From NCBI GenBank assembly GCA_964575845.1, contig CAZNSX010000009.1:45511-109510 (forward strand): a stretch of 64,000 bases of DNA, written 5' to 3'. Below, one piece after another: positions 26,967 through 36,510 of this stretch. Each line of letters opens with the position of its first letter. Position 1 is the stretch's first letter. Under the pieces are notes generated by a model. That model was not told where the DNA came from. It was given only the letters and a program-made list of their open reading frames with translations, and made no database searches. Position numbers and translations under genes: made by a program. Origin of the DNA: CAZNSX01 sp964575845. GTDB taxonomy: Bacteria; UBA8248; CAZNSX01.

Positions 26967-27563
26967 ATGCTCGCAAATAGGTATCTCCGCCTTGGCGGAC
27001 ATCTCTCTTTGGCGATTGCCCTTTTATTTTTCGTGGGTTGTGCAAGGAAGGCCGTCAAGAAGGAGGAGCCCCAGATAACCAAACCCGAGGTGAAAGTAGT
27101 GCAGCCGCCCAAGCGGGTGGTGCCGCCAAAGCCTGAGGTCTCGCCCGAGGAGCGGGAGCGAATGGCCCGCGAGAAGGAGGAGAGACTGGCGGCCGAGTTC
27201 CGCATGTCCGCGCAGGATTTTGAGTCGGAACTCGTGCATTTCGACTTCGACAAATCGGAAATCAAGCCTGAGTACAAGGCGATTCTGGACCGAAAGGCGG
27301 AGTTTTTGCTCAAATACAAGAGCGTCGTGGCCGAAATAGAAGGCCATTGCGATGAGCGCGGCACCATTCAATATAACATCGCCCTGGGCGAACGCCGATC
27401 CGTCTCCGCCAAAAGATATCTCGTGGCTTTAGGCGTGGAGGAGGGCCGCCTGAAAACCATTAGCTACGGAGAGGAGAAGCCTCTGGACCCAGGCCATAGC
27501 GAGGAGGCTTGGAGTAAGAACCGAAGGGCTAAGTTCAGAATCTTGAGCGGACGGCCATACTGA
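26967..27563 (+). CDS. pal: peptidoglycan-associated lipoprotein Pal
   Basis: 198 residues. Lipoprotein signal with lipobox F-V-G-C near residue 25, then a Lys/Pro-rich linker. The OmpA-like domain runs from about residue 85: LVHFDFDKSEIKPE, then EIEGHCDERGTIQYNIALGERR, which holds the Asp and Arg that grip diaminopimelate in peptidoglycan, and SYGEEKPLD. GGGAGGAG precedes the ATG. Pal ties the outer membrane to the wall and is moved by TolA/TolB. It has its own promoter and terminator. Confidence 0.95.
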   Translation: MLANRYLRLGGHLSLAIALLFFVGCARKAVKKEEPQITKPEVKVVQPPKRVVPPKPEVSPEERERMAREKEERLAAEFRMSAQDFESELVHFDFDKSEIKPEYKAILDRKAEFLLKYKSVVAEIEGHCDERGTIQYNIALGERRSVSAKRYLVALGVEEGRLKTISYGEEKPLDPGHSEEAWSKNRRAKFRILSGRPY

Positions 27564-27575
27564 GAACCCCCTCGG

Positions 27576-27614
27576 ATCCTCCTCGCTCCTTCCAGAGGCG
27601 GGGAGGATTTTTTT
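27576..27614 (+). terminator. rho-independent terminator after pal
   Basis: Eleven-base arms 27576-27586 and 27598-27608 pair with a single G-T, an 11-base loop lies between them, and a run of T reaches 27614. It lies 12 bases after the pal stop and 20 bases before the next start. cpoB therefore needs read-through or its own promoter. Confidence 0.85.
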
Positions 27615-27634
27615 CTTTCGGCAGGGCTCCAGCC

Positions 27635-28663
27635 ATGCTCCTCAGAAGCTCTTCTTTTAGAGTTATCGCGGCGTCGGCTCTTTTGCTGCTTCCGCTCGGG
27701 TGCGAGGGCGTTGTCCTAAGGAGCGATCTCGACCCCGTATACCAAGAGCTGAGGAGCCTCCGCCGGGATTACCGCCAACTTGCGGCGCGCTATGAGGGGG
27801 CCCTTGGGGAGGGCCAGGAGACTCAGGCCACCCTGAGGAGTGACCTCCAGAGTGCCCGGGGTGCTATAGAATCAGCACGAAGGTCTCAGGCGGACCTTGA
27901 GACTCGCCTGGAGGGCGTGCGGCGGGAGGTGGAAAAGCAGACGAGCATTTCGGAGGAGGGGCGCCACCTGGCGCAAAAGACAGACCGCGAGGTGACCGAG
28001 CTCCAGAAAGAATTGGACTCGCGGCTTAAGGGCATAGAGGAGGAGCTCAAGTTAGTTAAGGCCCGCCTGGGTATTGCCGGACCCGGCACTCCTGAGGGAA
28101 AAGTCGGGGCAGCTCTAACTCCGGGGACCAAGACACCGGCTCCGGCGGAGGTGTCCGCCTTGCCTTCGGAGGAAGGCGAGGTTCCACCCCGGGCTCCCGC
28201 TCCAAAACCCCAAGAGCAAGAGGCACCTCCCCCGAAGCCCGAGGTTCAGGCCAAAGTTCCCGGAGGTGTCCTTTCCCCCCCCGTCCCTTTGCCAGAGGAA
28301 CTGGAATATCACCGGGCGCTTAGCACCCTGCGCGAAAAGCAGCAATATGACCTCGCACGCCGCATGTTTGAGAAATTCATCAAAAAATATCCCCTGAGTG
28401 AGCTGGCCGACAATGCCCAGTATTGGATAGGCGAGACCTATTATGTGGAAAATAAGTACGAGCGGGCCATTCTGGCCTTCGCCGAAGTTCAGGAAAAATA
28501 CAAGGAGGGCGACAAAGTTCCCGATGCCGTACTCAAGCAGGCCCTCTCCTTCGCCGCCCTCGGGGATAAGAACGCCGCCAAAGACCTCTTGAGGCAACTC
28601 ATCTCCCGTTTCCCGGCCTCCCCAGCCGCTGGGCTAGCCAAGCAGAAGCTCGGAGAACTCTAA
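27635..28663 (+). CDS. cpoB: CpoB/YbgF-type cell-division coordinator, lipidated form
   Basis: 342 residues. The signal ends in a lipobox P-L-G-C near residue 23, whereas E. coli CpoB is a soluble periplasmic protein. Residues 35-150 are a coiled coil (YQELRSLRRDYRQLAARYEG onwards), and a Pro/Ala-rich linker follows. From about 225 there are three TPR units (YDLARRMFEKFIKKYPLSELADNA in two parts, YERAILAFAEVQEKY). CpoB binds TolA and tunes wall synthesis during constriction. It is last in the tol-pal set. Confidence 0.88.
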   Translation: MLLRSSSFRVIAASALLLLPLGCEGVVLRSDLDPVYQELRSLRRDYRQLAARYEGALGEGQETQATLRSDLQSARGAIESARRSQADLETRLEGVRREVEKQTSISEEGRHLAQKTDREVTELQKELDSRLKGIEEELKLVKARLGIAGPGTPEGKVGAALTPGTKTPAPAEVSALPSEEGEVPPRAPAPKPQEQEAPPPKPEVQAKVPGGVLSPPVPLPEELEYHRALSTLREKQQYDLARRMFEKFIKKYPLSELADNAQYWIGETYYVENKYERAILAFAEVQEKYKEGDKVPDAVLKQALSFAALGDKNAAKDLLRQLISRFPASPAAGLAKQKLGEL

Positions 28664-28791
28664 GGCGTAGCTCCTCCCCCTCCAGGCATCTCCTCGAAGG
28701 AAGTCCCCCTTTTTCAGTAGTGGAAGGGAATGCTATAATTCTTCTTGAAATTTCCGAAACCCGTTTCGCCTTCCGGGAGCCCACTCCTCTC

Positions 28792-31557
28792 ATGAAAAAG
28801 GTTTTCATCGCAGTGGGGGCCATTTTTCTGGGCCTTATCCTATTAGCCCTTCTCCTGCCGGCATTTTTGGATTTGAGCCCCCAAGGGGAGCGCCTCACCC
28901 GGAGCCTGAGCGAGGCTCTTGGGAGGAGGGTTGAGCTTGAGGGGTTTAGGCTTCGCCTGCTCCCCCGGGTGGCACTGATTGGGAGGGAGCTGACGGTATA
29001 TGATGAGCCCGAGTTCGGGGGTGAGCCCGCTCTCACAGCCAAGAGCTTGAGGGTGAGCCTCAAGTGGCTCCCCCTTCTGCGGGGAAGGGTGGAAGTGGCC
29101 CGGGTCTCGCTGGCGAGGCCGGCTTTGACTCTCAGGAGGAACATGGAAGGCCGCTACAACTTTATTTCCTCCGCGAGGCCCCCCGTGAAGGAGCCCTCGC
29201 CACCGCCCGAGGGAGCCCTTCCCGGGGCGCCCCCGACTCCTTTGCCTGAAAAGGCTCCCCCGCCTCTTTTTTTCCTGGCGGCGGCTCTTCGGGTAGAAGG
29301 GGGGAGGATGAGCTTTATTGACGAGCGAGCAAGCCCCGGGACTCCGCATCTCACAACCATCGAGGGTCTCAGCCTGCGAGCGGAGCCCCCCTCTCCGGCC
29401 GCTCCCTCCAGCTTCAGGCTCCTGGCCAGGAGGCCGGAGTTAGAGGTGAGGGGCAAATTAGGCCCCGTGGACCCCGAGGAGCCCTTTTCATCCCCCTTCA
29501 GCGGAGACCTGAGCGCGAAGGGGATAGAGCTTGCTTCCCTGGGAAAATATATACGCGAGCTCTCAGGGAGGCTGCCCCTTCGGGTCGAAAAGGGAAGGGC
29601 CGACCTCAAGCTCTCCTTCAAGGGGAGAGCGGGGAAGAAGGTGAGCCTCAAAGGGGAAATCCGCCTGCACGGGGTGAGCCTGGCTCAGAGAGGCTCTTCC
29701 GGGCCTCTGGCGGAGGGTGCTACCCTCAGCTCTCAGGTTGAGGCTCAATATGAATGGGAGGGAGAAAAGCTGAACCTCTCTCACCTGGAGTTACACGGGG
29801 GGGAGCTGAGCGTTAAGGGCCGGGGGAGTTTGAGGAGGCCCTTTGGAGAAGAGAGGGAACTTACCTTAGAGCTTGAGCTCAAGTCCGCTGACCTCAAAAG
29901 CCTTATGAGCCCTCCCCTGAGGCGTATTCTCCCATGGCCCGAGGGGCTCAGGGCGGAGGGAGACGCCCTCGCAAGGGTTAAGGTCGAGGGGAAGATGAGG
30001 GAAGGCCTGAAGGTCAGGTCCAGCCTCTATCTTGACGGCTCATCCCTTAGCCTCGGGCGATATTTCCAGAAGCAAAGAGGGGTTCCCCTGCAGCTGGTCT
30101 TGGTGGGGGAGGTCGGCAAAGAGGCACTGCATTTCTCTCTCATCCAGCTTCAGCTGGGCTCTCTGGTAGTTGGGGGCAGGGGGACGCTCTCCGAGCCTTG
30201 GGAGGGGCAGAAGTTAAACTTGCTTCTTACCTCTCAGCCGATGAATCTGGAGAAAGTCACGCTTTTCTCCCCGCGGCTCGAGCCATTTGAGCTCAGCGGT
30301 CAGGGCAGACTGGAGCTCTCCTTTGAGGGTTCTCTCTCGCGTCTCAATGGGGGAAGAGCCCGAGGTTCCCTGCAGCTTGCGAACGTAGGCCTCACCCTTC
30401 CGGGGGTGGAAAAGCCCGTTGAGTCCCTCAGTGGCTTCTTCGAGTTGAAGGAAGGGGTGATTTCCGGAAGAAATATCTCCTGGAAGATGGGGGGCTCGAC
30501 ATTTTCCCTGGACGGAACCCTGGAGGGCATTGCTTCACCCCGGCTGAATTTCAGGCTTCACTCTCGAAGGCTTCTTCTGGATGAGCTCATCCCTGAGAGG
30601 GGCCACAGAAAGGAGCAGCCGCGCAGAGCGAAAACCCTTCTGTCTTCTTCGCTCATCCCGATGGCCTCGGCTGAATCGGGGGGGAATCCCTCCCCTCCGG
30701 TGAAGCCCTCCTCACTCCTCCATCGCATAAAGGCCAGAGGCCTCCTCGGGGTGGATTCCGGCCGATTCAAGGGGGTGCGATTCGAGAGACTGAAGGGAGA
30801 GATATCCTATGAAAAGGGGGACCTGACCTTTGAGCACCTGAGCGCTCGGCTTTTCGGCGGCGAGGCCTTCGCTGAGGGGAAGCTGAATTTCTCGGGAGGG
30901 CCTCCGCGCTACCACTTTTCCCTCAACCTGCACGGCGCAGAGCTCGGTGAGGTCGCAGCCCTCTGGGGAAAGGGAAACCTGCTGAGGGGGGAGCTGAGCG
31001 GTACCCTTGAGCTCGTTGGCTCAGGCTTCGAGCATGAGGCTCTGAGAGAGAGCTTGCAGGGAGAAGGCCGGGTCGAGGTCGGGGGGGGCTCAATCTACCC
31101 TCTGGAGTTGATGGAGGAGGTGCGACGATTCTACCGTGGACGGGAGCCCTTGGGCGAGACCCCCTTTCAGGGGGCGGGAGCCAGCTTTAAGGTCGCTCGG
31201 GGCGAGGTGAGGACGAGCGACCTCAACCTCCGCGCCGATGGTCTTCGCCTGGAGGGAGAAGGCGCCTTGAGTTTTGAGGGGAATCTCGATTTTAAGGCCT
31301 CGGCCATATTGAGCGGAAAGTGGGCCCGGTACTTCATGGGCCGCGACCTGAGGCGGTTCCTCGAAGATAGCAAGGGAAGAATCACCATTCCGTTCGTCAT
31401 AGAGCGCAATTTCCGGAACCCCCTCATCCGTCTCGACCCGGAGCGCGCGAACCTCCTCATGAAGGGGTTTCTCGGCCCTTCCAAAGGGGCCAAGGAGGAG
31501 CAAAAGGACAAGCTCCGGGAGGGGATAAAGGAACTCCTCAGGAAGATCCTGCCTTAA
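28792..31557 (+). CDS. AsmA-family envelope protein
   Basis: About 921 residues from ATG 28792; an upstream in-frame start at 28720 lacks the membrane-anchor context. One N-terminal helix (VFIAVGAIFLGLILLALLLP) is followed by the AsmA pattern (LTRSLSEALGRRVELEGFRL), long beta-rich repeats and a C-terminal AsmA_2-like region (VGGGSIYPLELMEEV, LNLRADGLRLEGEGALSF). AsmA-type proteins sit in the inner membrane and form long hydrophobic grooves across the periplasm, proposed to carry phospholipids to the outer membrane. The Pro-rich stretch around residue 160 is a likely linker. Confidence 0.85.
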   Translation: MKKVFIAVGAIFLGLILLALLLPAFLDLSPQGERLTRSLSEALGRRVELEGFRLRLLPRVALIGRELTVYDEPEFGGEPALTAKSLRVSLKWLPLLRGRVEVARVSLARPALTLRRNMEGRYNFISSARPPVKEPSPPPEGALPGAPPTPLPEKAPPPLFFLAAALRVEGGRMSFIDERASPGTPHLTTIEGLSLRAEPPSPAAPSSFRLLARRPELEVRGKLGPVDPEEPFSSPFSGDLSAKGIELASLGKYIRELSGRLPLRVEKGRADLKLSFKGRAGKKVSLKGEIRLHGVSLAQRGSSGPLAEGATLSSQVEAQYEWEGEKLNLSHLELHGGELSVKGRGSLRRPFGEERELTLELELKSADLKSLMSPPLRRILPWPEGLRAEGDALARVKVEGKMREGLKVRSSLYLDGSSLSLGRYFQKQRGVPLQLVLVGEVGKEALHFSLIQLQLGSLVVGGRGTLSEPWEGQKLNLLLTSQPMNLEKVTLFSPRLEPFELSGQGRLELSFEGSLSRLNGGRARGSLQLANVGLTLPGVEKPVESLSGFFELKEGVISGRNISWKMGGSTFSLDGTLEGIASPRLNFRLHSRRLLLDELIPERGHRKEQPRRAKTLLSSSLIPMASAESGGNPSPPVKPSSLLHRIKARGLLGVDSGRFKGVRFERLKGEISYEKGDLTFEHLSARLFGGEAFAEGKLNFSGGPPRYHFSLNLHGAELGEVAALWGKGNLLRGELSGTLELVGSGFEHEALRESLQGEGRVEVGGGSIYPLELMEEVRRFYRGREPLGETPFQGAGASFKVARGEVRTSDLNLRADGLRLEGEGALSFEGNLDFKASAILSGKWARYFMGRDLRRFLEDSKGRITIPFVIERNFRNPLIRLDPERANLLMKGFLGPSKGAKEEQKDKLREGIKELLRKILP

Positions 31558-31630
31558 AGGAAGGCCAGGCCCTCAGCTCTTGTTATGGGGCTGAGGGTCC
31601 CGGAAGAGATGGATATCAGTGAGAAAGGCC

Positions 31631-33748
31631 ATGGTTCCTAAAGAAGTAGAGACCCGTATGAGGAAGCTGGCCGGGCTCATAAATTACCACGATTACCGGT
31701 ATTACGTGCTTGATTCTCCTGAAATTGCTGATGCTGAATATGATGCTCTCGTGCGGGAGCTCCTGGAGCTTGAGAAGAAGTATGACTACCATCTTCCCGA
31801 CTCCCCGACCCAAAGGGTGGGGGGAAAGCCCCTTGAGACGTTCGGCACCGTCCTTCATTCCCTGCCCATGCTGAGCCTGGAGAATGCCGTCAGCGCTGAA
31901 GAGGTAAAAGAGTTTGACGAACGCATCAAGCGTTTCCTCCTTAGCCAGGAAGGACTCATCGTACTCCCCATCAGCAATTTCAGGGGAATCAAGCACTTAA
32001 CATGGGTGAAGGGGCTGGATTATGTGGCCGAGCCCAAGCTGGACGGCGTGGCCGTGGAGTTGGTCTACAGAGATGGCCTCCTCACGACGGGCTCCACCCG
32101 CGGAGATGGGGTGAGGGGTGAAGACGTGACCCAGAACCTCAAAACCTTAAAGAGTATTCCCTTGAGCCTGATGAGGCCTGACGCAGATTTCCTTGGGGTC
32201 CCGAGGCTTCTGGAGGTGAGAGGCGAGGTCTTCATGCGGGTCGAGAATTTCAAGCGCCTCAATGAAGAACGGGCCGAGGCGGGCGAGCTCCTCTTTGCCA
32301 ACCCGAGGAACGCTGCCGCCGGCTCCCTCCGCCAATTGAACTCCCGCGTCACCGCCTCCCGTCCGCTCGAGATCTTCTGCTACGGAGTGGGCCGGGTGGA
32401 TGGGGTGAGCCTCAAGACCCAGTGGGAGGCCCTTCAGGCCCTGCCCTCCTGGGGCCTCAGGGTCAACCCCGAGGCGCGGCTCTGCCGCGGCATCAAAGAG
32501 GCTCAAGACTACTATGAGGAACTCCTGGAAAGGAAGGAGTCCCTGGGCTATGAGATGGACGGCCTGGTAATCAAGGTGAACAGCTTTGAACTGCAGGCTC
32601 TCCTGGGCGAAAAGTCCCGAAGCCCTCGTTGGGCACTGGCCTATAAGTTCCCCGCCAGGCAGGCCACAACCGTCGTGAAGGACATCATCGTGGGGGTGGG
32701 TCGCACGGGAACCCTGACGCCCGTGGCCATCATGGAGCCGGTGAGAGTGGGGGGAGTCGAGGTCAGCCGGGCCACACTGCACAACCAGGACGAGGTTGAG
32801 AAAAAGGATGTGAGGGTCGGGGACACGGTAGTGGTCCAGCGGGCCGGGGAGGTTATCCCGGAAGTCGTGTCAGTGGTGCCGAGCCGCAGGCCGCCGGGGA
32901 CGCGACCCTTCCGCATGCCCTCCCGCTGCCCTGAGTGTGGCGCGGAGGTGGTCAGGCTTCCCGGTGAGGCGGCCCACCGCTGCGTGGGCCTCTCCTGCCC
33001 CGCTCAGCTCAAGGAGGGCATACTGCACTTCGCCTCCAAAAACGCCATGGATATCGACGGGCTCGGGGAGAAGCTTGTGGCTCAGCTGGTGGAAAAGGGG
33101 CTGGTGCGAAACGTGGCGGACCTCTACGCGCTGACCCAGAAGGAACTGGAAGCCCTGGAGCGGATGGCGGAAAAGTCGGCGGCCAACATCGTTGCTGCTC
33201 TTGAGCGTTCAAAGCGCCCTGAGCTCTCCCGCTTTATTTTTGCGCTGGGCATCCGCCATGTGGGAGAGCACATGGCTCGGGTGCTGGCTAGCCATTTCGG
33301 AAGTCTGGAAAAGCTTTCTCAGGCCAAAGAAGATGAGCTTATTGCAATCAAAGAGGTGGGGCCTCAGGTGGCTCGGAGCGTCGCCACATTCTTCTCTCAA
33401 CCTGAAAACCGGAAGGTGATAGAGCGCCTTCTGAGCTCCGGTGTCGAGGTGCGGAAGACCGGTACGCCCATGGGCGAAGCGGGTCCGCTGTGGGGCCTGA
33501 GCTTTGTGCTAACGGGAGCCCTTGAGGGAAGAACTCGGGATGAGGCCAAGCGTGCCATCGAGGCCAAGGGGGGGAAGGTGGCATCGAGCGTCAGCTCGAA
33601 AACGGACTACCTGGTCACGGGCGCCAATCCCGGGTCCAAGCTGCGGGAGGCCGAGCGCCTGAGAATTGCTACCATCAGCGAGGCGGAGCTTGAGCAGTTC
33701 CTCCAACGGGGACCGGATAGCCTCAAGAGCTCTGAGAAGAAACCCTAG
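31631..33748 (+). CDS. ligA: NAD-dependent DNA ligase
   Basis: 705 residues from ATG 31631 (GTG 31619 is possible). Full LigA plan: domain Ia with YHDYRYYVLDSP, the adenylation Lys in EPKLDGVAVE near residue 136, the TRGDGVRGEDVT motif, an OB fold, a four-Cys zinc finger (CPECG, then C-x5-C ending GLSCPAQLK), a helix-hairpin-helix region, and a C-terminal BRCT domain (GLSFVLTGALEGRTRDEAK). It seals nicks with NAD. About 20 extra residues (31958-32017) sit just before the adenylation motif compared with the usual spacing from MLSLENA to KLDG. Confidence 0.95.
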   Translation: MVPKEVETRMRKLAGLINYHDYRYYVLDSPEIADAEYDALVRELLELEKKYDYHLPDSPTQRVGGKPLETFGTVLHSLPMLSLENAVSAEEVKEFDERIKRFLLSQEGLIVLPISNFRGIKHLTWVKGLDYVAEPKLDGVAVELVYRDGLLTTGSTRGDGVRGEDVTQNLKTLKSIPLSLMRPDADFLGVPRLLEVRGEVFMRVENFKRLNEERAEAGELLFANPRNAAAGSLRQLNSRVTASRPLEIFCYGVGRVDGVSLKTQWEALQALPSWGLRVNPEARLCRGIKEAQDYYEELLERKESLGYEMDGLVIKVNSFELQALLGEKSRSPRWALAYKFPARQATTVVKDIIVGVGRTGTLTPVAIMEPVRVGGVEVSRATLHNQDEVEKKDVRVGDTVVVQRAGEVIPEVVSVVPSRRPPGTRPFRMPSRCPECGAEVVRLPGEAAHRCVGLSCPAQLKEGILHFASKNAMDIDGLGEKLVAQLVEKGLVRNVADLYALTQKELEALERMAEKSAANIVAALERSKRPELSRFIFALGIRHVGEHMARVLASHFGSLEKLSQAKEDELIAIKEVGPQVARSVATFFSQPENRKVIERLLSSGVEVRKTGTPMGEAGPLWGLSFVLTGALEGRTRDEAKRAIEAKGGKVASSVSSKTDYLVTGANPGSKLREAERLRIATISEAELEQFLQRGPDSLKSSEKKP

Positions 33749-33976
33749 GAATCATTTCTCCCACAAGATATTGAACTGGTCGATGATACTGTAGACGTGC
33801 CCTTAGCAGTTGGCACGCTCCCGTGTCGAATTCGGGTTGAACCAGTCCGTTTCCCGCACTATTCGATTACTCTCAAAGGGGATTGGACAAGACCGACGGA
33901 ATCCGGGGCCAGTTCCAGACAGGTCTCAGGCCTTAAGAGTTTAAGGGGTACGGGGAGGGTCGAGAGGTGCCTCTCG

Positions 33977-34654
33977 TCAGCTTTCTTTCTGGATGAGCGC
34001 CTCCCGCAAGCTATTGTCCAAAAAGTAGAAATTCAAGAGCTTAAATCCGGAGAAAATCTTTATTATTTCCCGATTCTTGTAGACCACCTTGCGGTCCCGC
34101 TCTTGCCCCGCGCTCAGGTACTCGAACCGACCTCGGTTCATAATCCTATAGACCACCTGCTCTTTGGACTGGGAGCCCAGCTCAAGGTTGAAGATGGCAA
34201 AGACAAAGCCGTCCCGCTTGAGGAGGGAGAAGCACCTCTGCACCAAGGCAAGACCAACCTCTCGCTCCAGGTAATCCAGAACGTCCCAATATATGATGCC
34301 GTCGAAGAAATCCTCCCGATAGCTAAATCCCTCCAGCAAGTCTGACTTTTCCCCTTCGTCCTCTTGCTCCCTCCGGGCTAAGGTAATCAGAATATCCTCT
34401 ACGTAGACCTTCATGCCCAGATTGCATAGATATTCGATATTCCTCCCGCAGACATAGCCCAAATCCAAGACGCAGGGCCTCGGCCTCTTCTCCAGATAGT
34501 CCATGAAATTTCTGAAGGCGAGTGTTGAATGAACAAGAGGCGACACGGATTGTGCCTCCTGGTCCACTCTGGCTCGAAGGAATTTTCCCCAAACCATGGC
34601 CGACTGCGGAAAAGGAGAACTAATTGCCTTGGGCCCGATAGCAGGCCTTGGCAA
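33977..34654 (-). CDS. class I SAM-dependent methyltransferase, divergent motif I
   Basis: 225 residues at most; ATG 34597 may be the real start, but neither has a good ribosome site. Motif I reads CVLDLGYVCGRNIEYL, where most relatives have LDLGCGxG. The acidic loop is KVYVEDI, and the post-motif FFDGIIYWDVLDYLE follows. This suggests a SAM-binding fold. The substrate is unknown, although the KRDGFVFAIFNLE strand resembles methyltransferases acting on small molecules. It lies about 40 bases downstream of the bactofilin gene on the same strand. A 16-base perfect inverted repeat (33961-33976) abuts the stop but lacks a T-run. Confidence 0.65.
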   Translation of the reverse strand: MPRPAIGPKAISSPFPQSAMVWGKFLRARVDQEAQSVSPLVHSTLAFRNFMDYLEKRPRPCVLDLGYVCGRNIEYLCNLGMKVYVEDILITLARREQEDEGEKSDLLEGFSYREDFFDGIIYWDVLDYLEREVGLALVQRCFSLLKRDGFVFAIFNLELGSQSKEQVVYRIMNRGRFEYLSAGQERDRKVVYKNREIIKIFSGFKLLNFYFLDNSLREALIQKES

Positions 34655-34695
34655 AAGGGAAAGACATGAGCTCCCTTCTCACGAAAAAGAACCTG

Positions 34696-35235
34696 CTAAC
34701 TCTCACCGCTTTCCGAGGACTCCCCCTCCACCTTGCCAGCCACCGAACTCTCCAATTTCTCTTGAGCCCCTTTAGTCAGCTTGCGGGAATAGTAGGAAGC
34801 TGTAACCGTGGCTGGCGCTTCCTCCATCTCAACGCTTCCCTTGAAGTTGGCCCCATCCTCGATGACTATTCTTGGAGCCTTCAGGTCACCCGTCACCGAC
34901 CCCGTGCTCTTTATCTCCAGGCGCTCGGAAACGGCTATATTGCCTATGACCTTGCCGGCCACTCGCACATTCTTCCCTATGACCTCGGCCTCAATGTTGC
35001 CTGTCTCACCGATCATGAGGTCGTGGCTCTCAAGCCTGATCTTTCCCTCCACCTTGCCCTCGATCTCCAGGTCCTCATTTCCCGAGAGCTCCCCTTTGAT
35101 GTAAATGCTTTCCCCTATGCGCGTACCCTGCTTGTTGCCGGATTTGACCCGAGAAGCCGCATCTTCGAAAATTGGCCTCTCAGACTCCCTCGGGAGACCC
35201 AACTCCTCCTTCTCTTCACGCTTTTTCTGCCACAT
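34696..35235 (-). CDS. bactofilin family polymer-forming protein
   Basis: 179 residues. A charged N-terminus (KKREEKEELGLP) is followed by the DUF583 beta-helix, about residues 38-140, with regular turns such as LSGNEDLEIEGKVEGKI and LIVIEDGANFKGSVEM-type rungs. The tail is polar. Bactofilins assemble into filaments without nucleotide and help place wall-modifying or stalk/polarity factors. The cell process served here is not shown by the context. Confidence 0.88.
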   Translation of the reverse strand: MWQKKREEKEELGLPRESERPIFEDAASRVKSGNKQGTRIGESIYIKGELSGNEDLEIEGKVEGKIRLESHDLMIGETGNIEAEVIGKNVRVAGKVIGNIAVSERLEIKSTGSVTGDLKAPRIVIEDGANFKGSVEMEEAPATVTASYYSRKLTKGAQEKLESSVAGKVEGESSESGES

Positions 35236-35466
35236 AAATACCCCTCCAACGGTTAGATTGGCTCAGGGTAGCACCCCTCCCCCACCGGCCTCACCCCTTA
35301 GTAGCGCAAGACGTTCATGTTCGAAATTCCAAAGCAAATATTATCATATATCCATCAATCACAAAAGGCATCTTTACGTTCTGACGCCCTGCCCCCGAAG
35401 GCCAAGGCGCCTTCGCTATCAGGGCTCTCGAGCAGACCTGGCGGAGGGTAAAATCGGAGAAGTTCC

Positions 35467-36471
35467 TCAGGGGAGGGTCTTTCCCTCGATGCCCAGAAAC
35501 AGACGGAAAGCAGCCGTCCTGGTTACCATGAAGGCATTCCCCTCCCGGTCAAAGGCCGCGCCGATGAGATTGGGGGCGCTGACCACCACTTCGGCTTCGC
35601 CATTAGAGGCAATCCGAACAAGGCCTCGCTGGCCGCCCAAAGAAGCGGCGATATAAACATTATTATCCGCATCGAAGGCCATCCCCTCGGGGCGGCCCAG
35701 GCCCGTGTAAAATGTGCTAACCTCGCCCGTGGGGCTCAAGCGATAAATGTTGTCATAGCTAGAAAGAGTGGGGCCAGAGACGTAAAGGTGGTTGTGGTTG
35801 TCAAAGGCCAGATGATAGGCCGAGACGCTGGGCTCCAGAGTAGCGAAGGCTTCTGCCATGCCCGCCTCATCCACGCGGAAGATGGTTCCGCTGCGGTCTC
35901 CCACATAAAGGGCTCCATCGGAACCAAAGGCTATCCCCGTTGTGATACCCAAGTTTTCGGCAAAGACCTCTAACTCTCCGTAAGGGCGTACCACGTAAAC
36001 CTTACCGTCCAGCCGGCTGGAGACAAAAAGTAGCCCCTCGGCGTTGAAGGCGATGGAGGTGGGGTTGACAATATCGGAATTAAAGGGGGTTTTCTCGCCT
36101 GAGGGGCTCATCTTGAAGATGGAGACTGGGACCCGCTCACCCCTGCTTCCGCTATAAGTGACGAAGAGATTTCCCTCGGAGTCCACAGCGGGGTTAGCCA
36201 CGGGATGGAGATCACCCGCCAGTTGCACCCCCACCTCAAAGAAAGTCTCCGCCACCGGCTTCCCCGAAGCCTCCAGCCTCAAAATACCCGAGGCTGCCCC
36301 CTCTGGAATCTGTACAGTGAGAAATCGCCGTGAGATGCTCACGGGACGAGCCGGAATGCCGTTGAAGGAAAGCTGCAGAGTGCTCAAAGCATCCGTCAGC
36401 GTACCGTTCCACTCGACCCGCACTACTCCCCGCGGAAGACCCGCCTTTGGCCTAACCTTCAACTGGCTCAC
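35467..36471 (-). CDS. IPT/TIG-like plus NHL-type beta-propeller protein
   Basis: 334 residues. The first 85 look like an immunoglobulin-like IPT/TIG domain (LQLSFNGIPARPVSIS). The remainder is a six-bladed propeller with NHL/SMP-30-type repeats, each with a core such as TSIAFNAEGLLFVSS, TGIAFGSDGALYVGD or EGMAFDADNNVYIAA. No signal peptide or membrane helix is visible, so the protein may be cytosolic, or the true start with a signal may be missed. Propellers of this kind bind ligands or act as lactonases; no active site could be assigned. It is isolated between intergenic gaps. Confidence 0.72.
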   Translation of the reverse strand: MSQLKVRPKAGLPRGVVRVEWNGTLTDALSTLQLSFNGIPARPVSISRRFLTVQIPEGAASGILRLEASGKPVAETFFEVGVQLAGDLHPVANPAVDSEGNLFVTYSGSRGERVPVSIFKMSPSGEKTPFNSDIVNPTSIAFNAEGLLFVSSRLDGKVYVVRPYGELEVFAENLGITTGIAFGSDGALYVGDRSGTIFRVDEAGMAEAFATLEPSVSAYHLAFDNHNHLYVSGPTLSSYDNIYRLSPTGEVSTFYTGLGRPEGMAFDADNNVYIAASLGGQRGLVRIASNGEAEVVVSAPNLIGAAFDREGNAFMVTRTAAFRLFLGIEGKTLP

Positions 36472-36510
36472 CGAAATCGCTTCTCTCCCAGAAAGGAATA
36501 ACCCTCAGGC

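Noticed and set aside
33961..33976. Perfect inverted repeat at the end of the methyltransferase gene as a terminator
   Set aside because: No T-run follows on either strand, so it is not a convincing rho-independent terminator.
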